Shown in pieces: positions 10,548-23,537 of a stretch of DNA of 64,000 nt. The notes beneath the pieces are model-generated. The model did not search any database and was not told where the DNA came from. It saw nothing but the letters and a program-made list of their open reading frames with translations. The DNA lies in assembly GCA_001643675.2 (NCBI GenBank), contig LSRY02000042.1:682501-746500 (forward strand). Reading direction: 5' to 3'. The position numbers and the translations under genes are program-made. The DNA comes from Monocercomonoides exilis. Lineage: Eukaryota; Preaxostyla; Oxymonadida; Polymastigidae. Within the stretch, counting starts at the first letter, position 1; each line of letters begins with the position of its first letter.

Positions 10548-11814
10548 TTTTGAAAACACATTGCATTCAAAAAAATACAAAGCAATTTTTATCATTCACA
10601 TTGAATTCGAATGTGTTTGGATAGAAGAAAGTTGCACAAATTTATTTCCCAAATAATCATGAAAATGCAAGTATTCACACCGTAGTTTTTTGCATTAATA
10701 TTTTTGTGTTGGAATAAAGGAGAAAAGCTACTCTTAACTTGAAAAAGATTAATTGTTATGGATATTCGGATCATCAGATTTGAAAGAAATTCATTTTCCA
10801 AAATAACATATGGAAATTATAGTGTATGCATTTTTTATTATTCTTATTCATTGCGAAAAAACTCATATAAATAATTTTTTCAGAGTTAAAGAATCTGATA
10901 AATTACACAAATGACCATTCCTTTGCTTTTCTGAGCAGAGCACCAGAAGAAAGCTTGATAGCGAGATATAATCAGCAAAAACGAATCACATATATTGCAT
11001 TCAATTGGAACAGGGGATGAAAATAAATTCAATCTCAAAGCATTTTGGGTAAGAGCAGAAGAAAGGGGTACCTAAAAATCTTAAAGCTAAACATCCATCC
11101 TGCATAATAATCGAGCCACATGCTATTTAAAAGATAAATAATGACAATTTTTTAGGTTTGGAGAAAAATTAGTGTGCATCAATGAATAAATCATGTAAAA
11201 AAGAAACCCAGAATATTAACTTAAAAAAAATTTTGAAGCATCACGGTTATCCACAACTTCAAAATCTTCTTTAAATGTAACACCATTGAAAAGCATGATA
11301 TTACGTCCTGTTACAAGGTATTTGACGGTTATTATTTAACTTTTCCTTTTTATATCAAACTTAATAAATGGAACAAAACATAAAAAAACTGAAAATAAAT
11401 TGGAATATGAAATTGTTTCTTTCATATTTCCTTCATAATTTTCTAATTTGATGTGTCACTTATATGCAACACATGAATGAATGTGAATTTGATTTTAATT
11501 TCAATATATAACAAGATAATGAAAAAATTTAAGTACCCCTGTTTTCTGCATTTACCGCCTTTTGATGAGAGGAAAAAGAAATGACAGCAATTGAACAGCA
11601 CTTGAAAAGAAAAAATGAAAAGATATTTTTTTTTTTCGGAAAAAAAGTGGATGAGAAGATCGAAAGCAGGATATTTGTGGGGGGAAAGGATGAATGGAGA
11701 AAGGAGCACTGAGAAATAAGGGAAAAGGAGAATGGCAGCATCAGAGATCAATAATCCTGTGCATTTGAGACTGGATTGTGATGTGTGTTTTTTTCAAAAA
11801 TTTTCGAAATCAAC
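10548..11814. other. Intergenic with relic of the divergent module
   Basis: The first about 250 bp (10,550-10,800) resembles the 5' part of the module at 26,290-26,450 but is riddled with stops. The remainder has no coding signal that I can support. Confidence 0.4.
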
Positions 11815-12290
11815 TCAAAACAAATTTCTTTTCTTTTTTTTAAATAGATCATATTTCCATTCCAACCAACAGTTTTTATTTCGTTGAGCATTATTGTGCA
11901 CACGTATTAATAATAATTCAGAAGAAAACCATCCATCAAGCAAAATATAGCATTCGCAAAGATCTATCAGAAGCTTTTCATCCTTTCCTTCTGTTTTCTC
12001 ATTTTCAATAATTATCTTCCTCTCAAATCTTTTCTTCAAGGAAGTGTCTGTAAATATTGAATGCCGTGTTGTTTTTATTGCATTTTCGTACCCAACATGT
12101 TTCAGCAAATCAAGCGCTTTTTCAAATGGATATTTGTTTTTCAAAATCAATTCATAATTTTCATCAAATTCTTCTTTCGAGAAAAATGGCTCACTCTTTC
12201 TTTACCCATTTTTTCCAGCATTCCGTTCATTTCTTCTTTCATCAGTCTTTCCTCTTCTTCTGCAAAATCAAATTCAGGAAACATATCTTT
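11815..12290 (-). pseudogene. Two-domain family, copy 7 (degenerate N-terminal domain only)
   Basis: Family blocks remain in two frames. EEEERLMKEEMNGMLEKMGK (about 12,280-12,200) is in one. ALDLLKHVGYENAIKT, LKKRFERKII and EKLLIDLCECYILLDGW (about 12,150-11,930) are in another. A frameshift lies near 12,180. After CECYILL the similarity fades; there is no ALLALS block and no C-terminal HHNLT domain downstream. This is a truncated relic. Confidence 0.7.
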
Positions 12291-12341
12291 TTTTTTTTGG
12301 AATAAAAAAAAAATTATTAATTGGAACCTCCACTCCTTCAA

Positions 12342-15059
12342 GTGAATTCAAACGCACACACCAAAAAATTGTTCAATGCCAGCATTTTCCTGTCCTTGTG
12401 CAGAATCATCACAACCAATAAATGTCCATATTTTGTCATTCACACAAACACAAAGATACAAAATGATGAGAAAATTGATGAAAATAAAAACTCGTTGAAA
12501 TCCAGAAACAACATCATTGATACCATTCCTCCTATTTTTCTTGGAAGAAAATACGGATTTGTGCTTTTGAAGGCTTCACAAAAATGATCTGATTGCATTA
12601 TTTTTTAAATATGAAATTTGTTTGGTTTGTGTGTTTTCATTTCTTCTTTTTCTCAAAAAATGCATTGGCCATTTTTGGAGATTTCAAAGCAGTTGAATTT
12701 GGAAAAAATACAGATAACAACTTCGTTGTTTGATGAATCGAACATCAAAAGAAGAAAATCAAAACTTTTTTTATTTTGACCGAAGGAAAAGTTTTGAAAA
12801 TAACATTTGATTTCTTTTCATAACAATGGGGCAATCATTTGTAAAGAATTCAACTTGAAATCATATGTTTGAGTTTTCAAGAGATGAAAAACTCAAAAAT
12901 GAAGAATAATCCTAATTGATTTGTAACAAGGCATTCAGGGAAGTGACACTGATTGAGATGCTTTTTTGCTGAGAAAATGGTTAACGAAATGAAAAGCATG
13001 ATAATTGTTACAAATGAGAAGAGAAAAGGAAATCACTCAATTCTTTGTGTTAGAGAATTATTTTCTCACAAGGATTGGACAATCTTCTTCTTTGTGCAAT
13101 AAAAATGACAGCTTTGAAGTTTACGTATAAATGACAAAAAAGGAAATGCATTTTTTCTTTATTGATCAAAAACCGAGAGATAATCTACCAGTTCAACATT
13201 AGACCAGTTGCTGATGAGCTGCGTTGATCTTTATGAGCAGAGATATTTTGTTTCTCATTTTCATTTTCAGACGTGTTTCAGTCTGAATGTGAAAGGAGAG
13301 AATCACTCGACTTTTTAACTTCTTCAGAAGCAAGCTGAAGATCAGACAAAAAGAAGATTATTGTTTTCATTGCATTAATCATTCATTAAAGTTCAACTTC
13401 AATGTTCTTCTTCAGGATTTTTTTCATTAATTGGTGGTATTTTCCAAATGTTTTCTGTTTTTCAACGTCACTCACCCACAAAGGCATATGTGTTGCTGTG
13501 TTCCTCAGAAATCAGACATCTTTTGTTGCAAACAGTTTCTCCCACTTTTCAAATGCCTATCGCTGTCCAATGTTAAAAAACTTGAAAATGTGTTCATCTC
13601 TTTTTTCACACATGATTATCATCATTTCACTTGAAAAGAATGAGGCAATTCTCTCAGAAACTTCCAGACGGTCAGAGGAACTTGGAGCGATCAAAAAAGA
13701 AGAAGAAACAATATGTTTGATAGATGTTTTTGGAAGAAAAGATGCAAGTGAACTTTCTTTCATTGGAACCAACGTTGATAATGCTTTATTGAATAATCAA
13801 CAAATTCATTCGTATTTCCTTTTCTGTAGTTATTTTGAGTTGCTGTTTTCTTGATGACAATTCGTGGAAAAGAGATTGGAGAAGCTCGAAAAAGAATTGT
13901 TTTGGAGTGAACGAAGACCAATTGACTTCGACTGATCTGTGGTGATTCTCTCTCTTTTCTGAAGAAGATAAAGCAATCAAATGATAATCAAATGTGAGGA
14001 ACAGAACAGGGAAAGCTTGTTCATTTGCAAAATTGTTATGAATGTGGTAAGAGTCATCGAAATGAAAGAAGAAAGAAGAAATGCGTGTTAAATGGATGTT
14101 CGCCTTTTCTTGCCAGATCATTTTTGTAAAAAAAAGCAACCATCTTCACATTTATCATCGTTTGATACTTTTTCTTCAAGAGCTTTCAACAACCTTCCAC
14201 TTCCTTGTTCTCTTCCTATTGAATAATCAGAAACTCTATCTGACGAATGAAGGACGATTGCACATGTTGGAAGTGCTTCCAACAAATGGACAAGTTTCAA
14301 AAATCCTTGAAAGCACTGGAATAATCCTTGCAGTTTCAATTGATAACGAAGATTTCAGTGTCATGTTTGAATAAAACATTCATTTATTCTAACAATGTCA
14401 AATACACTCCATTGAATGAAACACTTTCACTTCTTTTTTGGAGCATGTCACATCTTGAACAACGTTTGCTTTTTGAAATCACTCCTTTCATGAGAAACAA
14501 CTTCTTTTATTGTCTCTGTCATTTCCTTTGAAAAACAAACTTTTTTGTTTGAATTGGTTCCTTCTCCTTCTTCTTCACTTTCTTTTTCCATTTTGGTTCA
14601 ATCTCTTCATCTTCCATTTATTTGTTTTCTTTTTCTCTTTTTTGAATCCTTTTGGCATTTGATAATAACATTCATTTCAACAGACAATACTTATTATCAA
14701 AATATGTTTTGTTGAAAAAAAATATAGTAATTTTTTATAATCTGGATTAAAAATCATTACAGAATGTGTTGTTCTTCACATCCACTTTCCTTCACTGTTG
14801 AGATTAAATAACAATGAATGTTTCCAAATACTTTTTGATCACTTTCATCCTATAATAACAAAAGAGTGATATAGAAATATTTGTTTTTGGAGCATTGCTT
14901 TTGAAAGAAGCATGCAATCAGAAGCACAACAAGTATCTTTCTGTTTTTTGAATTGATTGCGATATTTTTTTCCTGTTTTTTTCTCAATAAAATAATGTTG
15001 CTTTTTAATAAAACCGAATTCATCTTGTTTTTGTTGATGAAACGAAGGTGGGAGGCGAG
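12342..15059. other. Long stretch without a confident gene
   Basis: Between 13,400 and 14,530 both strands have moderately long ORFs with protein-like composition. On the plus strand, 13,620-13,800 reads LEKNEAILSETSRRSEELGA, about 13,861-13,932 reads EKRLEKLEKELFWSERRP, and 14,236-14,374 reads LYLTNEGRLHMLEVLP. On the minus strand, 14,120-13,800 reads FANEQAFPVLFLTFDYHL. I could not assemble a consistent spliced frame on either strand, so a decayed or multi-exon gene is possible but unproven. 12.6-13.4 kb and 14.55-15.05 kb show nothing. Confidence 0.35.
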
Positions 15060-16493
15060 ATGACTTTTGCAGAAAGGTTTTCGGGTTTGCTCTTATTGGA
15101 CTTTTTTATTTCTTTGTTGAAATAGAACAAAATAATCTTTTTTGCATTGAAAAAATCTGATGGTCGTCAATTGAACAAAGAAATGTTTTCGCAATTGAAA
15201 AATTGTTCAGCGGAAGAGCAAATGCATGTGATTGAAGAAATGATCGTATTGACTGAAAAAGCGGAAGTTGAAAGAGAAGAACCAATTTTGACAGATGAAT
15301 TTTTCAAAGAAATGGACAAGATGGTGGAAGAAAATACTATGCCAATGGAAAATGCGCTATTGTTGCTGAAGCACATGGGGTATTATAAAATGCTGACAGA
15401 ATTATGTTGTAATGGATTTTGCTATTCTTTTCTTCAGAAAAGAGTTGAGAGAATGATTGATGAAGAAGAGAAGAAAAAAGAGGAGAAGAATGAACAGCTG
15501 CTGATTGATCTTTGCGAAAGCTATCTTTTGCTTTTTGACATTATCATTTCTGAAAAAATGATTATATTGTGCGTGCCCTTTCTTCTGAAAGTTGTGTTGA
15601 AGAAAGAGGAAAACGAGGAGACTCAAAAAGAAGTTGAAATGGCTTTGTTGGCACTGAGCAACATCAGCAAATTTAATGTGTGAACACTTCTGCTTCCTTT
15701 TTCATGCAATCGTTTGTTTCTTAATTTTTTTGATAAGAAAATGGAAAAAGACTTGTATTTGAACGAGATTACGGAAATCATCGAATATCATCAGGAGCAT
15801 TGCCATCTGACGCATCTGGCTTATCAGTCAGCTTGGAGGTTTTTGGTTTGCAGGTTCCTGGATGAAAAAGGATTGGAAGATCTTATTGTGAATGAGCTTC
15901 ATTTTGCGGGAGAGGCAGCAAGAGAGCTGGAAGAACAGGCAAAAATTGTGGATTGGAAGAAAAAGAAAATGGCGAAAGAAGAATGGTTCATTTTCAACGG
16001 ATGGATTGATTCTGTGTCTGATTATTGTTTCTTTCAGTTGGAGGGGAAAATAGATTCTGCTGCATTGGTTGAATGTTTGTGTCGAATCCACAGACTGGCA
16101 CAAGCAAATTACAGTGAAATAAGCATCAAGTGCATCAGAGATTTTCATTCAATGCTTTTCAAAAACGTTGCAAGTGTGGATGAATTGGTGAAAGGCGGAG
16201 CTATTGATGCTGCTTTGGAGGCTGCATTTCAGCCAACAGCTGGATATTACTCAATGGAAATGAACATCAAATTCTTTCGTCTCTTTTCGTCTGGGCCGAG
16301 CACACAACCGGATGGGAACGAACATTGGAGCACAGGCGAAATGAAGGTGAACAAAAGAAGGCTATTTGAAAAACTGGAAGAGGAAGGATATGAAGACTTT
16401 ATTGTCAGCTGCAATTACATGCTTCTTCAGCTCAATGACAGCTATGGAGAGTATTTTTCAAGAAATCCTTCTGATTATTGTGTGGCTTGCTGA
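15060..16493 (+). CDS. Two-domain paralogous family protein, copy 6 (intact)
   Basis: Function unknown; predicted 425 aa. Exons are 15060-15084 (MTFAERFS), 15181-15677 and 15738-16493, ending in TGA. Donors are GTTTGC and GTGTGA; both acceptors are AAG. Joining exons 1 and 2 restores ERFSEMFSQLKNCSAEEQ, the same arrangement as copy 2. Family signatures: ALLLLKHMGYYKMLTEL, EQLLIDLCESYLLLFD, CVPFLLKVVL, MALLALS, IIEYHQEHCHLTHLAYQSAW, NELHFAGEAARELEEQ and EEEGYEDF. It is the most divergent intact copy in the C-terminal third (a GPSTQPDGNEHWSTGE insert) and ends DYCVAC. Confidence 0.8.
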
Positions 16494-17619
16494 TGTTCTG
16501 AAGCACGTGTTTTATTTCTTGTCAATCTTGCTTTCTTTCATTTCTCCTTCTTCATTTTGTCTGCCCTCAAAAAAGAATAAGGTCAGAAAATGCTGAGATA
16601 AAACATTCAGTTGTTTTGCATAATTCGTTGGGCAGTGTTGTTGTTTGACCATTTTGCCGAATCAACATTTTCTGCACAGGATCAGAAATGTGTTTGTTCC
16701 TGATTTTTGTCTCTTTTGTTGTGATAAATATGCATTTTCATGATTTATTTATTTTGTCATTGAAGCATGAACATTATGCAAAAGTGGTTTTTTCTTTTCT
16801 TTTTTTCAACAAGCTCTTGATTTTTTTTATCTTTTTATCGATCAAGGGCATGCCCGTATTCACGCGAGCATGCTGAGTTGAAGATTTCTCATGAAGTTAT
16901 TTCCAACAAGTACCTCTTTTCTTTATTTCTTATCGTAAAATAACATTAAAAACTCTTTTCATCCAAGAACTAGCTGCTTACGAACTTTCTGAAAAATGAA
17001 ATATCTTTTGAATATTCGACTTTTCAGCAATTTCATATGATAATAAAAGCTGAAGTTTGTTTTATGAATTTTTGAATCGTTGAATATGAAGTGGACCACA
17101 CAGAAGGATGCTTGCTCAGTTTAATGAACAACAGGTAATTTCTGATTGCAGCTTCAATAAAAAAAATGTTCATTGAAGTGATGCATGAGAGAAAAGGGAA
17201 ACTTGCTTTTCTGGGTTTCATTCAGAGTTTTTGAGTTACCAAAAGTGAAGCAAGTATTTTTTTTCTTGTTTGAGTGATGATCTTGGAAGTTGTCATAAAT
17301 GTTGCTCATCAAGCAATCATTATTTTCTGAAACAGGTTTTTTGTCAAATATTTTGTAATCGAAAGGATTTTTCTTTTTTTCAAGAGAATGTTATTCCGTT
17401 CATTTTTTGATTTTTCTCCTTTTTATCTCCATTCTCTTGCTCGCCAAAACAATCCAAAACGCAAACGTTCATAATAATATGCAAATATATTAATGGAGTT
17501 TTATCTTGTTATGGAAACGGAAAGTTTCTTGCAAAGCTATTGTGGGTTTCATTTTGATCTTTTCAGTATTTTTCTCGCAAAAAGGCTCGCAAGTTTTCGC
17601 TTCGAAAGCAGATAAAGAA
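16494..17619. other. Intergenic, AT-rich
   Basis: Nothing convincing seen. The frame of the downstream membrane protein extends upstream to 17506, but only from a TTG. The segment 17506-17619 could be 5' UTR or part of an unrecognised upstream exon. Confidence 0.5.
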
Positions 17620-20600
17620 ATGAAAGACGACATCAAATCGAGGAGTTCAATTTCAAGCGGAATGTCAATTGGCTATTCCCAATCTGAAGGACTGAACAAA
17701 CTCGAAACAATTCTGTTCTCCATTTTTTCGCCACTTTACGATCAGCCAAAACACACAAGCAGGAAATGGGAAATATTCGTTTGGACAGTGACAATGCTCC
17801 AGATGATGACGATCAGCCTTTTTCGAATTGACATTCCTGCACAATCAGTGAACCATTTTTCTTATGTATGAATTTTTTTTTCAAATAATTAGAAAAAATT
17901 AATTTTTTGAAAAATATTTATTATGCTATTTTTTTTTTATTTGCTCCTTTGGATGGCTTGTTTTTTTTGAATTTTTGAATGAAAATGTTTCAGTATATGT
18001 GCTTTCTGGACGGGACATCGATTGGGTTAGTAGCAGGAAAAATGAATTCGTATGTGATTATGGGATGTTCAGGATATCTGATCTTGCTTGATTCGTATCT
18101 GCTGGTTGTGGCTGCTTTTCAGGGCGTTATTGCTGGGACGCAGCCGTGGGTAATATCGTTTTTGCGATGGATAACACATTTGACATTTACCATTTTATTT
18201 ATTCCGTTTATTTCTTTGTGTATCACTGGTTTTGATTGTTATCACTCGGGAAAGCAAATGCTTCATCGAGGATATGAGGGTGTTTGTCTGGGTGATTTGC
18301 TTTCGATTTTGGGGTTTTGTTTTGGAATAGTCACAGTTTTTTATTTGTTGTTGATGTGTTTCATGGTGAACAATATGATTTTCAATAACAATCAGAAATA
18401 TGGAGGATTGATGTCGTCGTCGAGCGGGCTATGGAAGGGAGTGGATTCGTGCATTGTTTTTGGGTGTGTGTTTGCGATGAGGATGCTGTATGGGTGGCCG
18501 TTCTGGCGAGGAGCTGTGACGATTGGCTCGTCTCTGGCGATGGCCGTGTATTTTGTGTGTGTCCAGCCGATATACAAGCTGGAGGGGAATCTGCTCATGG
18601 GCGCGAAATGGTGCATGTTTGGGTGCTTGAGGCTGTTTGGTGAAGTTGGATATGCAGTTGAAAGGGCAACACGCAACTGGATTGGCACAGTTGTGTTTCA
18701 AGCGGTTGGGTTGATTGGTGGAATTGTTGTGTGCGCAGTGGTGTTGCCTACGATAGGCCGAAAAACGAGAGAGAAAAAGTATCTTTTGTTGGCTTTTGGG
18801 AGTCAGGTTTCTGAGACTAGCAGCGATAATCCGTCTTTACCTTTGACTTTGCCTTCGCTGAAAAGGCCCGAAAGAATCGAGTCATCGCTGCGATTTGTGC
18901 AAAAGGAGGAGTATCAGACGATGGCGCATCTGACGTTTGCAGATTATGTGTACACACAGGGGCTGAAGACGAACAAGAGCAGCAGCATGCTGTGCTTCCA
19001 GTATGCGTCGTTTCTGTCGGCATATCGGAAAAACCACATGAAAGCGAGCATGCTCATTCGGAAGGCGCGGACGCTGTCTCCGAGTCTGTTTCTGAGCTTT
19101 GTGCTGTTCTGCAAGGCGAAGGAGAACGGCGGGAGAGCGGGCGGAGAGAACAGCCAGAACGGAGCCAGCGAACTGAATTCGTTTGCCTTCACTTCTCTTT
19201 TGGCAAAAGCGGAAAAGCACCACGAGATGGCTGTGAGTGCGATGAAGGACTTTTTCGAGAACGTGACGGCAATCCAGCCAGACTACAAGTCGATTCCAGT
19301 TCATCTGAATTTGATTGTGAAGAATGAAGAAATTGCCCGAAAGAGCTATGAGGAGCTGATATCATCTCACGGGCAGAACACAGCGGTGCTGCGGAGCTAT
19401 GCACGCCTGCTGCTGGACATCTACAACGACGAGGACGAGGCAGAGATGATTTTGAACAGAGCGGATCGGATTGAGGAGGAGTCTACTTCCGTCAGCGAGA
19501 CGACAATGACACAGACACACACAGCAGCCACAACATCGACTGACACGCTTCCAGATTTCCCGCTGGGTGCAGTTGATACAGAATACATGGGCAGCAAGAA
19601 AAGCGAGAGAAGCAAGAAAACAGGAGCTGAAGGTGAGGCCAACACCGAATGTGAATCTCATTCTGTTCGTGTTGCGATGCACAGGAGATTTGAGGTGCAG
19701 ACTGGGAGAGGAGACGAAAGAACAAGCACACAAAGAGGGTTGGAAGGCAAATTGGGAGCAAGCCAATCATTGTCTGAAATGGCGAATTTGGAGAGAAGCG
19801 AGGCGCAACTGCAGAAAGCGCTGAATGACACAGAAAAGAACAAAAGAGAGAGCGAAAGGAAGAGGAAGAGTGAGAGGAAGAAGAAGAAGAAGAAGAAGAA
19901 GAGGAAAGACATGATGATTATTGATCTGATGATGGGAGGGCGCAACAAGAGCATGAGTGGAGGCGCCGGGCTGGGGATAATGAAGTGTGCGGTGGTGTCT
20001 CTGCATCTGGTGGGGATAGCAGCGCTGGCGGTGGGGCTGGTTGTGTATGTGGTGATGTCGAATGCGTATCAGAACAACCTGGACACGCTGCGGAATGTGT
20101 GCGACTTGTCGTACCACACAGCGCGGTCGGCGGCAATCGGGTACAACTTCTTTGTGTACGACGTGAAGTACAAGTTTGCGAATCAGACGGTTGTGGATGA
20201 GTGGATGACGACGATGGTGCGCAAGGCGCAGCTGCTGGAGATGCTGCGGGAGACATCGGAGAGCCTGGCGTCGATGCTGGGGAGGGTGCATGAGACGACG
20301 TCGAACATGGATCCGTGGGAGACGGCAGACGTGGACACGTATGTGTTCATATTCACAACGAAGAACGAGACGCAGGCAGACGGGAGCACAGAGGAGGTGG
20401 TGGACACGAAAAAGCAGATCCTCCACCCGACGTCGATGATCGACATCCTGTCGACGCTGTCGCAGATGATCCACCACCTCTCGATTTCAGACATGGCCGC
20501 CCGCCCGGAGTATCCAGACTATCTGCCGAGCATGCAGTATTTGGTGTTCAACTGCCCTGTGCCGATCTTGGACGGGGCGAAACGGGTGATCATGTCGTAT

Positions 20601-23537
20601 TTCGAGCTGATGAACACAGACTGCGACAAGATCGTTGCAGTATTTGTGCTGATCATCGTGCTGTTCCTGGGTCCTCTGACAGCTGGGCAGCTAGTGATGT
20701 TTGTGAAGGTGACGAAGACAGCAGTGGAGAACAGGGAAAGAGCGCTGCATGCGATGCTGGATGTTCCGAAGAACAAGATGCAGAGTGTGATCCGGCGGCT
20801 GCTGAGGGCCGACGATGTTGATTCGGAGGATTGTTTTTCTGTGACAGCGTTGCTTCGGGAGAACGAGGACTCGAAACGTTCAGAAAGCTGTGGGAGCAAC
20901 CGAGACGAGCAGTGGGAGGAGGCTGGGTCGCTGCTTTTGGAGGAAGGGAAGGACGAGAGCATGCAGTGTTCGCATCGAAAGAGAAGCAAGCAGTGTTCTG
21001 TTCAGCCTCTCCATCTGGCTGAGGAGAAGCTTACAGACAGCAGCAGCAGCAGTGCAAGTTCATTGCCTGGAGTGCAGATGATGAATACATCACAGCAGCA
21101 GAAGGAGAAATGTCTGCCTGTGTTGAGCTTATCTGAAGGAGAGCTTGGAGTGACTGGATCGTCACCTTCGATGCTTCCTGGGGCAGAACCAATGGATGAG
21201 TCCAACATAGACACCTCGCCTTCGTATTCTTCTTCGAAATCGCTTTTTGGAGAGCAGACTTCGACAGCACTGACTTTTGGTGCATCGCATTTTGTGTCTC
21301 CGAGAATGGGCGAAGAGAGTGCGAAAGGCACACAGAAATATGAACCTCATTTTGAATCTCCAAAATCACCCAGATCGATGCCATCAGATATTATGCATTC
21401 TTTGAGCAAGTCGAAAAGTGGGTGTGATGGGGCAACAGGGGAGCTTCCTTCATATCTGTCGAGAAACGATGCTCTGCTTGTGGAGCATCAGAATTTCAAG
21501 ACAAGTGTCAATGGAAATGTTGGCCAGGAGATGGGATTTGAGAAGAGCGCAGAAGAAGAAGGCATTCTCACAGCTGACATCAAAAAGCTGACAAGCATTG
21601 GAAGTGCATTGAAGTCTCAGCCGGTGCCTTTGTTTGATGGTCGTGGATATTCACTGCTTCCGATGCGCAAGCAGCATATGAACACAAACAGCCAGGGAGT
21701 TGATCTGACCAGCGATGCACAGTCGATTCAGTTTCTTCCTGCTCTTTCGACTGGAAGCAGGTATTCAAATGGCTGTGGTATTGGAAGCACCAATGTTGAT
21801 GGGAATGGAAGTCAGTTTCATTCCGCTGCGTCTGCAAACGGGTTGTTCTCCACTCAATCTTCGAGCATGGAATATGAAAACAGCCCTGCTTTCAGCACGA
21901 TGCAGCTGTTGTCTCCGGCAGCATCGCCTGTTCTGTTCCGTCAGAGCCAAATGTCTTCGAATGAGCAAAGTGGGCTGCTTCCAGAAACAGTGCCTTTGGC
22001 TCCAGCTCAGCCAGTGATAGTGGCTTATTCAAAAGCAGAACATGTTCATCGGAGCAGCAACGAGCATCTTGCTCAGAAAGCGCAAGTTCAGCTCAAAGGA
22101 ATGTCAGAAGCTAAATACAGTTTGGATGAGGAAGACACTGAAGAAGCAGAGAAGAGCAGGCAGATGGGACTGATAAGAAATGCCGTTGAGGATGCAGCTT
22201 GGGAAGAAGGAATGGAAAAGGAGATGGAAAAACTGGAAGCAGCATACAAGCAGCTGCCGAGTCCTGTCACACCAACGATTCTTGTCACCACAGTTCTTTC
22301 AGCAGTGCTTGGTGTTGTGACAATTGGAACAACGATTGCGTTGGTGTGCATTTTTGTGAACAGTTTCAAACCTACCTCTGCGAACATCATCCTGTCTGGG
22401 ATGCGTGCATCGATATTGTTCCAGATCCAGTATCTGCTGCTGACTGTGCTTCAGCCGCTGGCTCTGCTGAAGACAGACCAGTCCGTCACGTTTGCCACAT
22501 CGCACAATCCCATTTTGAACAGCTCTTCGCACTGCTCAGGCTCACCGGCTGTTTCCCGCGACTTGCTTGTTCCGATGTCGCGCTATTTCGAAGCGGTGCA
22601 TCTGGGCTGCCATTTTGGCGATTCGAAGTATTCGCACTCGGGAGACTACACATACGACTCGGTGTCTGTGAAGCGGATGAACACTGCCATCAACCGTGAT
22701 ATGCTTCTGAAGGAGGCGAAGTGCTATCTAGCTGACTCTGACGACTGCTCGGAGGCTGACCCCTTTCGGATGTACGGGGTGAAAGGAACGATATACGGGC
22801 TGACGACGCTGCTGGCGCGGCTGAGAGTGAATCTGGAGAGGATCTCGAAGATGGATGTTGAGGATGTGAATGTGATGAATGCTGATGCGCGCTTTGCTCT
22901 GACAGCGCTGAGGAGCGACATTGTGGCTGGGATGAACAAGATGACGAACATGATTCTGGCGACAGGGAAGGAGGAGGTGCAGGAGTCGATAACGATCCTG
23001 ACGGTTGCTGTGGTGTGCTTCTGTGTGCTGTATTTTGTGTCGATGTTTGGCAACGGGATGAGGTGGATCGGAGAGATTGGGTTTGTGGAGAATGTGTCGA
23101 GCAAGCTGTTTGAGCTGCTGCCGACTAGAGAAGGCGAGAAAGAGGTTGAGTTTCTGCAATCGATGGCGACAGGGCAGGGCTCGTTTGACAGAGGAAGAGA
23201 GGCTGTTATGGATGCGGTGCAGCAGCTGCTTGTGTGTGTGAAGCAGAACGAGCATTTTGAGCTGGTGACTTCGGCGTTTTACCAGCTGACGTCGACTGTG
23301 GAGAAGGTGTTTGGGGAGGAGGAAAAGGAGATGGCTGAGAGGAGCTATGTTGGGGCAGAGAAGCATCAGAAGGAGCACACACTGATCAGACAGAGGCTGA
23401 CGCTGATTGGAGACCAGCTGCGCTCAAAGAACGAGGTGGCGAAAGCAGTCGGGAGGAGAAAGCTTTCTTCGCTGTTTGACATCCACTTCAGTGACGAGGA
23501 CATCACGTTTGCTGAGGCTGCATTTGGGCTGAATTAG
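17620..23537 (+). CDS. TmcB-like (tiny macrocysts protein B family) large multi-pass membrane protein
   Basis: Likely a surface or endomembrane sensor-like protein; family members are abundant in protists and their biochemical role is poorly known. There are two exons, 17620-17865 and 17994-23537; the intron starts GTATGA and ends TTTCAG. This gives 1929 aa ending at TAG. The N-terminal about 310 residues hold several hydrophobic helices (WVISFLRWITHLTFTILFI, VTVFYLLLMCFMV, VVFQAVGLIGGIVVCAVVL). They are followed by a TmcB-type TPR-like stretch (ADYVYTQGLKTNKSSSMLCF; ASMLIRKARTLSPS; LRSYARLLLDIYNDEDEAE), an Lys run at about 711-718, and further helices near 750, 965-988, 1511-1541 and 1746-1770, with a long Ser-rich segment between. 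No catalytic cyclase or kinase domain is seen at the C-terminus. The ATG at 17620 is the first in frame; an upstream exon cannot be excluded. Confidence 0.8.
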
